In this document: piece after piece, positions 1 through 6,788 of the stretch
How positions within the stretch are numbered: position 1 is the stretch's first letter
Layout of the letters: each line of letters begins with the position of its first letter
Assembly (NCBI GenBank): GCA_035480955.1
Contig: DATIHF010000041.1
Location: 1-15,632, forward strand
Direction of reading: 5' to 3'
Source of the DNA: DATIHF01 sp035480955
GTDB taxonomy: Bacteria; Patescibacteriota; Microgenomatia; Woykebacterales; RBG-16-39-9b
Length of the DNA stretch: 15,632 bases
The notes under the pieces: generated by a model
What the model saw: only the letters and a program-made list of their open reading frames with translations
Databases searched by the model: none
What the model was told of the DNA's origin: nothing
Made by a program: the position numbers and the translations under genes

Positions 1-321
1 CTGGTTAAAAGGCTTTGTGATGTAATCGTCTGCCCCGAGATTTAAACCCTCCACTTTTTCAGAAATACTATTTTTGGAGGTGAGCATGATTATCGAAATG
101 TCATCGTGATGTTTGCGATTCTCACTGCAAACACTTTCACCCTGCATATCAGGGAGAACAAGATCAAGAATAACTAAGTCTGGTTTTTGCTCCTCGATCC
201 CCGCTAGTACCTGTGAACCTTTTGTGAAGGTTTTAACAGAGTAATTGCTCTCCAAAAGAATGTTTTTGAGATAGTTTAAAAATTCCTTATCGTCATCAAC
301 CAGATAGGTAAGCGCCTTCAT
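1..321 (-). CDS. Response regulator receiver domain, partial (C-terminus beyond left edge)
   Basis: This is the first 107 codons of a response regulator, which takes a phosphoryl group from a histidine kinase. Translation from ATG at 321 gives a complete-looking receiver fold: acidic pocket D9-D10-D11, phospho-acceptor D53 in the strand L-V-I-L-D, switch residue T81 in I-M-L-T-S, and K103 in the motif G-A-D-D-Y-I-T-K-P-F. That last motif is typical of OmpR/PhoB-type regulators, so a DNA-binding domain may follow, but the frame runs off the edge without a stop. No ribosome binding site precedes the ATG; instead a TATAAT box lies 6 nt upstream, suggesting a leaderless mRNA. The cognate kinase is unknown. 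The HAMP kinase at 11183-12667 lacks an adjacent regulator and is one possible partner, which is pure inference. Confidence 0.93.
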   Translation of the reverse strand, partial: MKALTYLVDDDKEFLNYLKNILLESNYSVKTFTKGSQVLAGIEEQKPDLVILDLVLPDMQGESVCSENRKHHDDISIIMLTSKNSISEKVEGLNLGADDYITKPFNQ

Positions 322-327
322 GAACCG

Positions 328-333
328 ATTATA
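328..333 (-). promoter_or_regulatory. -10 box, predicted leaderless promoter of the response regulator
   Basis: A perfect TATAAT on the minus strand lies 6 nt upstream of the ATG at 321, so a normal start of transcription would fall on or next to the start codon. No Shine-Dalgarno sequence fits between them. The -35 region about 17 nt further up is poor (TTAGTT). Read-through from the tRNA gene is another possible source of this mRNA. Confidence 0.55.
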
Positions 334-385
334 ACAGATGGGGTAAGGAAAACTAACCAGACTAGCAAGCAAAAACGAAGAAAGG

Positions 386-459
386 TGGCTGCCAGACTAG
401 GATTCGAACCTAGATAGCGGGATCCAAATTCCCGAGTCCTACCATTAGACGATCTGGCA
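386..459 (-). tRNA. tRNA-Gln (anticodon UUG)
   Basis: The minus strand folds into a full cloverleaf. The 7-bp acceptor stem is TGCCAGA with TCTGGCA; the anticodon stem is CGGGA with TCCCG around the 7-nt loop ATTTGGA, giving anticodon TTG for codon CAA. The T stem is CTAGG with CCTAG around TTCGAAT. The U1-A72 first pair and G73 discriminator are what bacterial glutamine tRNAs normally have. The 3' CCA is encoded (386-388). The variable loop is short, about 4 nt. The gene sits between the pilus operon terminator and the response regulator, in the same direction as both. Confidence 0.96.
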
Positions 460-469
460 ATGAGAGGCA

Positions 470-475
470 ATTATA
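470..475 (-). promoter_or_regulatory. -10 box of the tRNA-Gln gene
   Basis: A perfect TATAAT on the minus strand ends 10 nt before the first base of the tRNA, which suits a short 5' leader removed by RNase P. The -35 region is weak (TGGCTA at 17-nt spacing) and overlaps a small hairpin at 484-497. Confidence 0.6.
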
Positions 476-483
476 GCAAAAGA

Positions 484-497
484 GGCTAGTTTTAGCC
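484..497 (-). other. Small hairpin between pilus terminator and tRNA promoter
   Basis: GGCTA and TAGCC form a 5-bp stem with a 4-nt loop. On the minus strand it is followed by TCTTTT, so it could be a weak second terminator behind the main one at 501-524. The stem is short and the T run is broken, so this is tentative. Confidence 0.3.
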
Positions 498-500
498 ACA

Positions 501-524
501 AAGAAAAAGCCTAGTGAACTAGGC
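501..524 (-). terminator. Rho-independent terminator of the pilus operon
   Basis: On the minus strand, stem GCCTAG (524-519) and CTAGGC (514-509) enclose the loop TTCA and are followed at once by TTTTTCTT. It lies about 25 nt beyond the stop codon of the last pilin gene, where a terminator for the whole pilus operon would be expected. Confidence 0.85.
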
Positions 525-548
525 CTTTTCAATTTTATAGTTTTTGAG

Positions 549-995
549 TTAACGGGTGACGCTGATTGTTGTTCCTTCAGCACCAGGAGCGGACACGGTT
601 ACTCTTTTTCCAGAGGCATCTAGCCCAATTTTGTACTTAGTATCGTAATCTGAACAATCAGTGTAACTACCACCAGTGTCGTAAGGAAGTGCCGCAATGT
701 AAGCGGTCACGATTCCGGCGCAAACATCTCCTGAAGCACCGCTGTCCTTAAGGTCACTTGTAACTCCAGAGGCAGGCATGTGAGTGGGGAAACTGCCATT
801 GGCAACGTAGTATTGATTGACAGCATTAAGAATTTGCAGTACATCAGCTCGTCTCTTAGTATTGCGAGCGTCTTGTGAATTTTGAGCTGGGTTGATGGCG
901 ACTAATACAATGGTGGCTAAAATTGCGAGAAGGGCGATAACAACGATGACTTCAATAAGGGTGAACCCTTTTTGACTTTTAAATTTGGGCAGCAT
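549..995 (-). CDS. Type IV pilin, probable major subunit
   Basis: A 148-residue prepilin. A short basic leader ends K9-G10, and a class III signal follows with predicted cleavage G10|F11 and the conserved glutamate E15 (+5 of the mature protein). The hydrophobic helix runs from about 14 to 34, and N-P-A-Q (35-38) continues into a basic amphipathic helix, as in many CPR pilins. C92 and C114 could form the C-terminal disulfide loop. It would be cut by a PilD-type peptidase (not in the window), inserted in the membrane and polymerised by PilB and PilC. It is called major because it is compact, last in the operon, and has a good ribosome site (AGGGAG, 10 nt spacing) and perhaps its own promoter. 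The minor/major assignment is inference. The stop of the preceding gene is 3 nt upstream and the terminator follows. Confidence 0.93.
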   Translation of the reverse strand: MLPKFKSQKGFTLIEVIVVIALLAILATIVLVAINPAQNSQDARNTKRRADVLQILNAVNQYYVANGSFPTHMPASGVTSDLKDSGASGDVCAGIVTAYIAALPYDTGGSYTDCSDYDTKYKIGLDASGKRVTVSAPGAEGTTISVTR

Positions 996-998
996 AGT

Positions 999-2426
999 TT
1001 AATTTCTCCCTAAAATTATAATAACATCTGAGGTAGCCGACTCTTCCAAATTGCTACCTACAATTAAAGAATAGCGTTGCTTCAGAGTGCTTGTCAAGTC
1101 GGCAACGATGGCTTGTTTGCTTGCTTTGACTTGAAGAGTTGTTTGTTCGTAATTAGTATTGTCAGCGTTTCCCGTTGACACTACGCTATATCCCTGAGAG
1201 GTCAAAAAATCTTTAGCTCCCGAGGCTAGATGAGGGGTGTTGGTACCATTGAGCACAACAACAGAATAATCTTGCTTATTTAAAGTTGGGGGTGGCACTA
1301 CTGGTTGAGTAGAGGCACTTTTAGTCGAAACTATTATTGCCTTCGTTTGACTGGTTTCTTTCTCTTGCGGTTTGCTCGCTTTTTGAAAATTATTTCTAAG
1401 GAGGACAAATAGACCAAATAAAATAAACAAAACAAGCAAAATTACACCGGCAATCAAGAGGAGCCTAACCAATAAAGAAGGTAGTTTTCTCTCTTTCCTA
1501 TTTGTTGAAGTTTTACTAGCGGTTTCGGGTTTAAAGTTTAGAGAGTTATTGAAAGAAAGTGTGGTCAGGACTGCTTTGGTGAAGTTTTCAAAATCAGCCG
1601 TGTCGTTACTGTTAAAATGTTCTGCTAATTCAATAAAACTAAGTTCAAGCTCACTAGTTTGAAGGATTTCTTTGATCTGCTTTACTTGTGAGCCAGCTAG
1701 GAAAACTTTCTTAAGTGAACTCCCTTCTTTTTTATAAAGAGGGTATTCGACCTCGATAATTTTTTTGACAGTGTTTTCAATTTCTTTTTTTGAACTTTCT
1801 AAAGTTTTAATTAATTTAAGTGAAGAGGAGAAAACAATGGTTCCGGCAATTACTAAAGCAAAAACAATGGTCTGATCCTCGGAAAGAAGAAAAAGGTAGG
1901 GAGCTTTTTCTTTTACAAGAAGATTTAAAATTGGCGAAGGCACAGGGACTAAACTTAAAAGTTCAAACTCAGAAGAGTCAAAAATAGAGTTTAAATCAGA
2001 AATTAAATTTCTTCTCGCTGCGACTACTTGGGTAAACTGATCTCTCTTTAAGTAAGTCAGTAGAGCTTCATTGAAATTAAATGGTAAGAGAGGCTCTAGA
2101 GCGTTTTGCAGCCCCTTACTACTTAAATCAGAATCTTTTTTTAGAGCAGTGAAATAAACCTCCTGCTCGTTAAGTGAAAAAACTACTTTGTTGGTTTTAA
2201 AGCTGTCCTTGTTGAAATGGAGAAAATTGCGAACTTCTTCTTTAAAGCGATCCATATCAACGATTTTTTCGTCAAAGACGATCCCCTCGGGTAAACGATG
2301 CTTTTGGGAAAAGATAATTCTTTTTTTACTTCCGTTAGGGTGTATTAGAACGGCTTTAAGAGAAATATCAGAAAAACTTAAGCTAATGATTTTTTTCTCT
2401 GGGAACATTGCTTTTAAGTTTATCAT
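999..2426 (-). CDS. PilM-like protein fused through a membrane segment to a LytR C-terminal domain
   Basis: A 475-residue protein of the inner-membrane pilus platform. Residues about 10-300 follow the PilM (actin-like) pattern: an opening strand I-S-L-S-F-S-D-I-S-L-K, a V-V-F-S-L segment near 81, the landmark L-E-P-L-L-P-F at 110-116, and a degenerate phosphate region L-A-G-S at 243-246. The usual D-I-G and G-G-G loops are eroded, so nucleotide binding is doubtful. A transmembrane helix spans about 319-343, a Lys/Thr/Pro linker about 345-385, and a LytR_C-type domain 387-473 opens V-V-V-L-N-G-T and includes G-Y-S-V-V near 412. The PilM part should be cytoplasmic and the LytR_C part outside. 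The TM segment probably stands in for PilN. The start at 2426 lacks a strong ribosome site; M7 (2408) is an alternative. Four nt separate it from the upstream gene and three from the pilin downstream. Confidence 0.82.
   Translation of the reverse strand: MINLKAMFPEKKIISLSFSDISLKAVLIHPNGSKKRIIFSQKHRLPEGIVFDEKIVDMDRFKEEVRNFLHFNKDSFKTNKVVFSLNEQEVYFTALKKDSDLSSKGLQNALEPLLPFNFNEALLTYLKRDQFTQVVAARRNLISDLNSIFDSSEFELLSLVPVPSPILNLLVKEKAPYLFLLSEDQTIVFALVIAGTIVFSSSLKLIKTLESSKKEIENTVKKIIEVEYPLYKKEGSSLKKVFLAGSQVKQIKEILQTSELELSFIELAEHFNSNDTADFENFTKAVLTTLSFNNSLNFKPETASKTSTNRKERKLPSLLVRLLLIAGVILLVLFILFGLFVLLRNNFQKASKPQEKETSQTKAIIVSTKSASTQPVVPPPTLNKQDYSVVVLNGTNTPHLASGAKDFLTSQGYSVVSTGNADNTNYEQTTLQVKASKQAIVADLTSTLKQRYSLIVGSNLEESATSDVIIILGRN
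1006..1023 (-). promoter_or_regulatory. Ribosome binding site and possible internal promoter of the last pilin gene
   Basis: AGGGAG at 1011-1006 is a clear Shine-Dalgarno sequence 10 nt before the ATG at 995. Just upstream, inside the last codons of the preceding gene, lies TGTTATTATAAT (1026-1015), which can be read as an extended -10 (TGT-TATTAT) or as TATAAT. No -35 match was found. An extra promoter would let the probable major pilin outrun the rest of the operon, but the AT-rich codons for a V-I-I-I segment could give this by chance. Confidence 0.35.
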
Positions 2427-2430
2427 TTTT

Positions 2431-2814
2431 CTAGGGGATTTCTTTCCAGCTAGAATAAGTCACTTTATTTGAGCTCAGATTCGCAATTATTTGAATTTTT
2501 TTTACCAAAGTCCCCATCTGCGCCGTCGAGACTATTGTGCAGTTTGGTGCTGCTAAAGAATAGCTAATCGTCACCGACGCGGAGTTTACCGAAAGGCTTT
2601 CAGTCCCAGAGCAGCTATTTGGATCTCGGACCAATTTCTCTAGAGCAACCTCCCCACCTGATTCGGCAGCAAGCAAAGCCGACTGTGCATCTTCACCTAA
2701 TCGTGCATTTTTGCCAAGCGTGATTGCAGTTACCACCGCGCCTGTGAGTATGGTTATTGCGATTGCTATTCCAAAAATTACAATTATTAGCGCCTGACCT
2801 TTTTCTTTTATCAT
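2431..2814 (-). CDS. PilX/GspK-like minor pilin
   Basis: A 127-residue minor pilin candidate. The leader ends E-K-G6 and predicted cleavage gives a mature protein starting Q-A-L-I-I-V, so the usual Glu+5 is replaced by Ile. Loss of that Glu is typical of GspK and PilX, which sit at the tip and need no salt bridge to a subunit above. The hydrophobic helix covers about 8-30. L-G-E-D-A-Q-S-A-L-L-A-A-E-S-G near 38-52 resembles the A-x-x-A-E-S-G-x-E segment common in PilX N-terminal domains. Two later cysteines, in N-S-C-S and P-N-C-T, could pair. The ATG overlaps the stop of the preceding gene (ATGA), so translation is probably coupled. Confidence 0.8.
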   Translation of the reverse strand: MIKEKGQALIIVIFGIAIAITILTGAVVTAITLGKNARLGEDAQSALLAAESGGEVALEKLVRDPNSCSGTESLSVNSASVTISYSLAAPNCTIVSTAQMGTLVKKIQIIANLSSNKVTYSSWKEIP

Positions 2815-3323
2815 CTAGTTGTTGCAATAACTTCAAAATTCTTCGTTAAAGTCCCCTGTTGAGTTGGTTTTAAATCGGTCAAACTAAAGGTAATTTTGAA
2901 TGAAGCTTTTCCGGAACCGCTACCGAGTCTCTGTACTGCCAGATTACTGACTGAAGTTAGATTGGAATTTAAATTAGCACTACTCGTGATCAAGCCGAGA
3001 GTTTTTTGGTAAAGCAAATTTGCTCCGCTTAAACTAAAAGTGTGGGTCTCAGATCCAGTTGTTAAAACCAGAGAAGAGGAGGTTTGACCCAGACTTGCCG
3101 GGCTTGTGATCGTGTCGGAATTTTTTACTTCGTAAGAGAGTCGATTTACGAGGTAGCTAGCATCTGTCTGTAGGCTAGTCTGGCTTTCCGCTTCTTGCTT
3201 AAGGGAACCGCTACTGATGCTCAGATCAACAATCACCACAAAAATAATCGATAAAATCGCAATATAGAGCAAAAGTTCGATCAAACTTGTACCTTTTTGG
3301 TTTTTTAGCAGAGTTTTCCTCAT
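2811..3323 (-). CDS. PilW/GspJ-like minor pilin
   Basis: A 170-residue minor pilin candidate. The basic leader ends Q-K-G11, followed by T-S-L-I-E, so cleavage is G11|T12 with Glu16 as the conserved +5 residue. The hydrophobic helix extends to about 38. Beyond it, spaced residues Y-L-V-N-R-L-S-Y-E-V-K-N-S near 56-68 match the second helix seen in PilW/GspJ proteins, and the remainder is Ser/Thr-rich beta-type sequence. Both ends overlap neighbours by ATGA (3323-3320 and 2814-2811), placing it in a translationally coupled minor-pilin cassette. PilW rather than GspI is chosen from position and the helix pattern; certainty on the exact class is moderate. Confidence 0.8.
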   Translation of the reverse strand: MRKTLLKNQKGTSLIELLLYIAILSIIFVVIVDLSISSGSLKQEAESQTSLQTDASYLVNRLSYEVKNSDTITSPASLGQTSSSLVLTTGSETHTFSLSGANLLYQKTLGLITSSANLNSNLTSVSNLAVQRLGSGSGKASFKITFSLTDLKPTQQGTLTKNFEVIATTR

Positions 3324-5224
3324 GGCGAGTAATTTAGTGTCGTGTCATTTAAAACTGGTGTATTTGTACCGTTCCCCGTAAAAAAGGCCTTAAAACGCAA
3401 ATAACGGGCACCAGACTGCCCTAGAGAGATTGCTCCGCTTGGAGTGAAGTAAGTTGCTGCCGTACCATCTGGTCCCAGGTAAGTCCAGCTAGAATTGTCG
3501 TTGTTTGTTGCAATCTGGAGTTTCAATGTCGTGCTGGCCGGAATAGTCTGGGTCATAGTGAGGTAGTTGAAGCCAACGGGTGAAGAAGCGTCAAAAGTTT
3601 GACTTTCAAAAGTTCCACTTGTAGAAAATCCAGAGGGAGAAGTGACCGTAAAGAAATAGTTTCCCAAATCACGCTCAGGAAAATCTGTCCAACTGGTTCC
3701 AGAATTCGAACTAGTTGAGGCCTGAGAGTTAGTTGAATCATAAGTGGTGGTTTTGAAATTTTGCAGGGAAGGCGAGAGGTCGATCCAAGCCCGGTAGGCA
3801 TTGGGGGAAACAGAGGCAGATGATTTTAAATAAATCCGGTAGTTCGTTCCGGCAGTGAGAGTCCGGGGAGTTGTGAAAGTGTAAGTCCTAAGACCAGCCA
3901 AAAGGCCAGCAACAGTGAGAGTGCCGTCTTCGATTGTAGTGTTGGTGTCGGCGTTCTGGAGAACAACGTGGAGACTGTCAGAGGGCGTACCAGCTTTTTG
4001 TAAATAAAACGAAACATCACTAGCGACGACTGTCGTAGCGGGTTTAAACTTTTCTCCGTAAAAAGAGTTCCCAGCGATATCAACATTTAAACTACTTTGA
4101 AAAGGATTGCCTTCCCAGGTGGTGTCTGAATAAATCAGTTGGTAAACTGGCTGACTATTTTGCAGAGTCCAGTTAGAGCCGCTATTAGTTGATATAAGGG
4201 TGTTTTGCTGATTGTCCGCGACTCCAGTGAGAGGAATAATCGAATTTAGGGGGGCAGTGCGGGCAATGTCGGCAAAATTACTATTATTTATCGTGCCGGA
4301 ATTGTAGCTGACAACTATATGATAAGTGCTTCCTGCAGTTAAACTAACATTGGGTAAGAGGGTTAAGATGTACCAGTTCGCACCCGAAAAACTGACATTG
4401 GCACTGCTTAAATAGGTTCCATTTGGAGCTCCAATAGTATTTCCTTGTATCCCGACTTTGTAGCTAGGAGAGGTTCCAGTAACGCCAGATACGTAAAGAG
4501 CGATTTGGTTAACTGTTTTTGAAGCTTGGGCGGTAAAACGCATCGACACTAAAGTTTTTTTATCGCTAAGAGAGCCGATACTAGAGGTGGTTTGGGTGAG
4601 GAATTTGTTGCCGTAGCTACTAGTTGCCCCACCTCCGAGTGAACCGGAAAGCTGAACTTCACCACCGGCCGTGTTGGTCACGGCTGTATTAACTTTTGTC
4701 CCAGCGTTAAAATCCCCCTGGGTAGTTTGAGTCCAAGTATTGTTGCCAAAATTTCTGGTCAAATAAAAAGTTTGGGAGATATTTTCAATTCCAAAAGCAG
4801 ACCATGAAACACTCGCAACGATTTTTTTAGTCGAAGGGTCACTGCTACTTCCAGGGGTTGAGCAATCCACCGGTAGAGCTGTTGCGCTAGTTCGACATAC
4901 ATTAGAAACAGTGAACCCCCGAGTTAGATCGTTTTCAACGACCGTTCCTGAGGTTACCGCCCAGCTGTTTCCCGACGCTACTGTATGATAAGTAGCTGGA
5001 TTAGCAAAGGAGTTCCAGGCGGTTTCTTTTATCGAGCGCAAAGCCTCGGATTCTTTTTGAAGTAGCAGTTTTGCACCTACTGTATTTGAAGAGCGGTTGA
5101 AAGCTTCACGAACGCCAATAAAACCAAGTACAAAAGTTGTCAAAAACAGACTCACTAAGGCAATCGCCACTACTAGTTCAACAAGTGCTTGACCACTTTC
5201 TTCAGCAGCTAGTTTTTTGTACAT
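3320..5224 (-). CDS. Large pilin-like protein with tandem beta domains, candidate pilus adhesin
   Basis: A 634-residue protein with a pilin N-terminus. The leader ends S-G11; Q-A-L-V-E follows with Glu16 at +5, and a hydrophobic helix runs to about 36. C110 and C121 may bridge in the pilin head. Two related beta-rich units follow, about 204-370 and 386-528. Both contain L-T-A-G-[ST]-x-Y-x-I (295-303 and 456-464) and end near N-S-G-x-x-W (347-352 and 507-512). A third C-terminal module, about 534-634, has the look of a ligand-binding beta sandwich and includes W-T-Y-L-G-P-D-G at 580-587. Ordinary pilins are 130-200 residues, so this is probably a tip or surface adhesin. The start at 5224 is chosen over an upstream in-frame Met because AGGAG (5235-5231) lies 6 nt before it and the prepilin leader then has normal length. 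It overlaps the upstream gene by 23 nt. Confidence 0.85.
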   Translation of the reverse strand: MYKKLAAEESGQALVELVVAIALVSLFLTTFVLGFIGVREAFNRSSNTVGAKLLLQKESEALRSIKETAWNSFANPATYHTVASGNSWAVTSGTVVENDLTRGFTVSNVCRTSATALPVDCSTPGSSSDPSTKKIVASVSWSAFGIENISQTFYLTRNFGNNTWTQTTQGDFNAGTKVNTAVTNTAGGEVQLSGSLGGGATSSYGNKFLTQTTSSIGSLSDKKTLVSMRFTAQASKTVNQIALYVSGVTGTSPSYKVGIQGNTIGAPNGTYLSSANVSFSGANWYILTLLPNVSLTAGSTYHIVVSYNSGTINNSNFADIARTAPLNSIIPLTGVADNQQNTLISTNSGSNWTLQNSQPVYQLIYSDTTWEGNPFQSSLNVDIAGNSFYGEKFKPATTVVASDVSFYLQKAGTPSDSLHVVLQNADTNTTIEDGTLTVAGLLAGLRTYTFTTPRTLTAGTNYRIYLKSSASVSPNAYRAWIDLSPSLQNFKTTTYDSTNSQASTSSNSGTSWTDFPERDLGNYFFTVTSPSGFSTSGTFESQTFDASSPVGFNYLTMTQTIPASTTLKLQIATNNDNSSWTYLGPDGTAATYFTPSGAISLGQSGARYLRFKAFFTGNGTNTPVLNDTTLNYSP

Positions 5225-5702
5225 TGACCACTCCTGCAGAATTAATTGTAAGTAAAACCCCATTGCCGGCATTATCTTTGGCACAAAGAGTATTTTTTGT
5301 TTGGTCAAAACTGACCACTTCTCCGACGAGCTTCGAAAAAACTAGGTTGTTGCAGTTTGTCGGCGAACTAATGCAGGGTAGGTTGGTTGTTAGACTAGTA
5401 CCGTTATCGATCTGGTTAACAAAGTTATTTGGATCTGAAGAATTGTAAGAGCTTCCTTGAAATATCGTGTAGTTGCTACTCGTAAAGTGGACTCCAAATT
5501 CGGTAGGGCTTGCCTGACCAAGTGCTTCGGAACTCATTGCTTTGTTTTGGGCCTCCTTTAAAGCAGAGTTAATGTTTTGAGCAAGGGTGGCCGCTTTTTC
5601 TCCTCCTAAATTTGTAAAAAGAATTGGCGCTGAGATGAGCAGAACAATACTAAATAGTGAAATTACTAAAACCGTTTCGATGAGAGAAAATCCGCGTGAC
5701 AT
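5202..5702 (-). CDS. GspH/FimT-like pseudopilin
   Basis: A 166-residue minor pilin. It starts M-S-R-G and continues F-S-L-I-E, so cleavage is G4|F5 with Glu9 at +5; the hydrophobic helix ends near 30. A region N-I-N-S-A-L-K-E-A-Q-N-K-A near 43-55 resembles the A-x-x-A-R/Q stretch of GspH/FimT proteins. Four cysteines in the second half may form two disulfides. The ATG at 5702 is 1 nt after the pilC stop. The frame is open 23 codons further upstream, but that extension lies within pilC and would destroy the short prepilin leader. No strong ribosome site is visible, so re-initiation after pilC is likely. Confidence 0.85.
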   Translation of the reverse strand: MSRGFSLIETVLVISLFSIVLLISAPILFTNLGGEKAATLAQNINSALKEAQNKAMSSEALGQASPTEFGVHFTSSNYTIFQGSSYNSSDPNNFVNQIDNGTSLTTNLPCISSPTNCNNLVFSKLVGEVVSFDQTKNTLCAKDNAGNGVLLTINSAGVVNVQKTSC

Positions 5703-5703
5703 T

Positions 5704-6786
5704 TTAGTGGCGGTTGATGCTTCCGATACCTTGGTAAATGGGTAAAACGACTGAGACCAAAACCAAAGCAACTAGTACTGCGATCAAAATTATTAAAATA
5801 GGCTCGATTATTACGGTTAGGTTCTTGATGGTGTCGCTAAATTTCTTCTGGTAATTTTTAGCAATTTTAGAAAGCTGCTCACCAAGATTACCCGCCTCCT
5901 CGCCAACTCCTACAACTCTCCTGAGCAGACTTGGAAAGCTTTTTGGATGGTCCTTCATGGCTTTCTCTAGTGTCAGACCTTTGCTGATACTTTCTCTGAC
6001 ACTGCCAATATCATTTTTAAGACTTTGAGAAAAAACAACTTCTTTGGAAATTTCCAGGGCGTCAATGATGGGAACGCCGGCGTTGAGAAGTAATCCTGTT
6101 GTTTGAGTAAACCGAGTCAAATCAGCTAAATTAGCGATTCTAGAAACAATTGGCAAGCTAAAAAGAATTTTTAAAAGAAAATGTTTAAAGGGTTTCAACT
6201 TCAGAAGAAGGTAAAACAAAATGATGAAAACTGCTATTAACGAAAGTAGATAAATCTTGTAGAGGCCGATCCAGACTGAGAAATGAAGTATTGCCGATGA
6301 ATAAGATGGGAGATTGAGATGCAAATCAAAAAAGACTTTAGCAACTTTTGGTAGAGAGTAGCCAAAAACAAAAAAAGTGACAAGAGTCAAAACTGACAAA
6401 ATAATTAAAGGGTAGAAAAGAGCTGATTTAATATTGTTTTTGGTTTCAATATTTTCTTTCAGATTTTCCGAAGCGGAAAAAAGGACTTTATCAAGTGTTC
6501 CTGAAGCTTCTCCTGACTTAACAATATTAAGAAACACACTATCAAAAGTTTCTGGAAACATGCCAAAGCTTTCCGCTAAACTTTTACCTGAATTGATTGA
6601 TTCAGAAATTTGAGTAATTACTACTTTGGTGTTTTTATTGTTGCTGTCTTCGATAATTGTGTTGAGCGCGTCTAGTATTGGGATCCCACTGGAAAGCATG
6701 GTTGATAGACTCTCGAATAAAATTTGCGTTTCCGAGTCTTTCAGACGTGTATTATCAATTTTACTTTCTAGTCGGGGCAGCTTCAT
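5704..6786 (-). CDS. pilC: PilC/GspF-type platform protein of the type IV pilus
   Basis: A 360-residue polytopic membrane protein that forms the rotor-like platform under the pilus and couples PilB to subunit insertion. Two T2SSF domains are visible. The first is about 22-140 with F-E-S-L-S-T-M-L-S-S-G-I-P-I-L-D-A-L (24-41) and G-E-A-S-G (92-96). The second is about 224-345 with F-T-Q-T-T-G-L-L-L-N-A-G-V-P (226-239) and G-E-E-A-G-N (295-300). Membrane segments lie near 122-145, 173-196 and 325-349. The length is a little below the usual 400, mostly from a short N-terminus. It starts 2 nt after the pilB stop, with a weak purine-rich AAGAGAG site. Confidence 0.96.
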   Translation of the reverse strand: MKLPRLESKIDNTRLKDSETQILFESLSTMLSSGIPILDALNTIIEDSNNKNTKVVITQISESINSGKSLAESFGMFPETFDSVFLNIVKSGEASGTLDKVLFSASENLKENIETKNNIKSALFYPLIILSVLTLVTFFVFGYSLPKVAKVFFDLHLNLPSYSSAILHFSVWIGLYKIYLLSLIAVFIILFYLLLKLKPFKHFLLKILFSLPIVSRIANLADLTRFTQTTGLLLNAGVPIIDALEISKEVVFSQSLKNDIGSVRESISKGLTLEKAMKDHPKSFPSLLRRVVGVGEEAGNLGEQLSKIAKNYQKKFSDTIKNLTVIIEPILIILIAVLVALVLVSVVLPIYQGIGSINRH

Positions 6787-6788
6787 AC

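Noticed and set aside
357..400. Direct repeat CCAGACTAG, once in the tRNA 3' end (392-400) and once at 357-365, like an integration scar
   Set aside because: Only 9 nt, just 27 nt between copies, and no integrase or foreign DNA. Chance is more likely.
5225..5308. An upstream in-frame start for the large pilin, adding 28 residues
   Set aside because: It would push the prepilin cleavage site to residue 39, far longer than a normal leader. AGGAG lies 6 nt before the internal ATG at 5224.
5703..5771. An upstream in-frame start for the GspH-like pilin, adding 23 residues
   Set aside because: The extension overlaps the conserved end of pilC and destroys the four-residue leader M-S-R-G before F-S-L-I-E.
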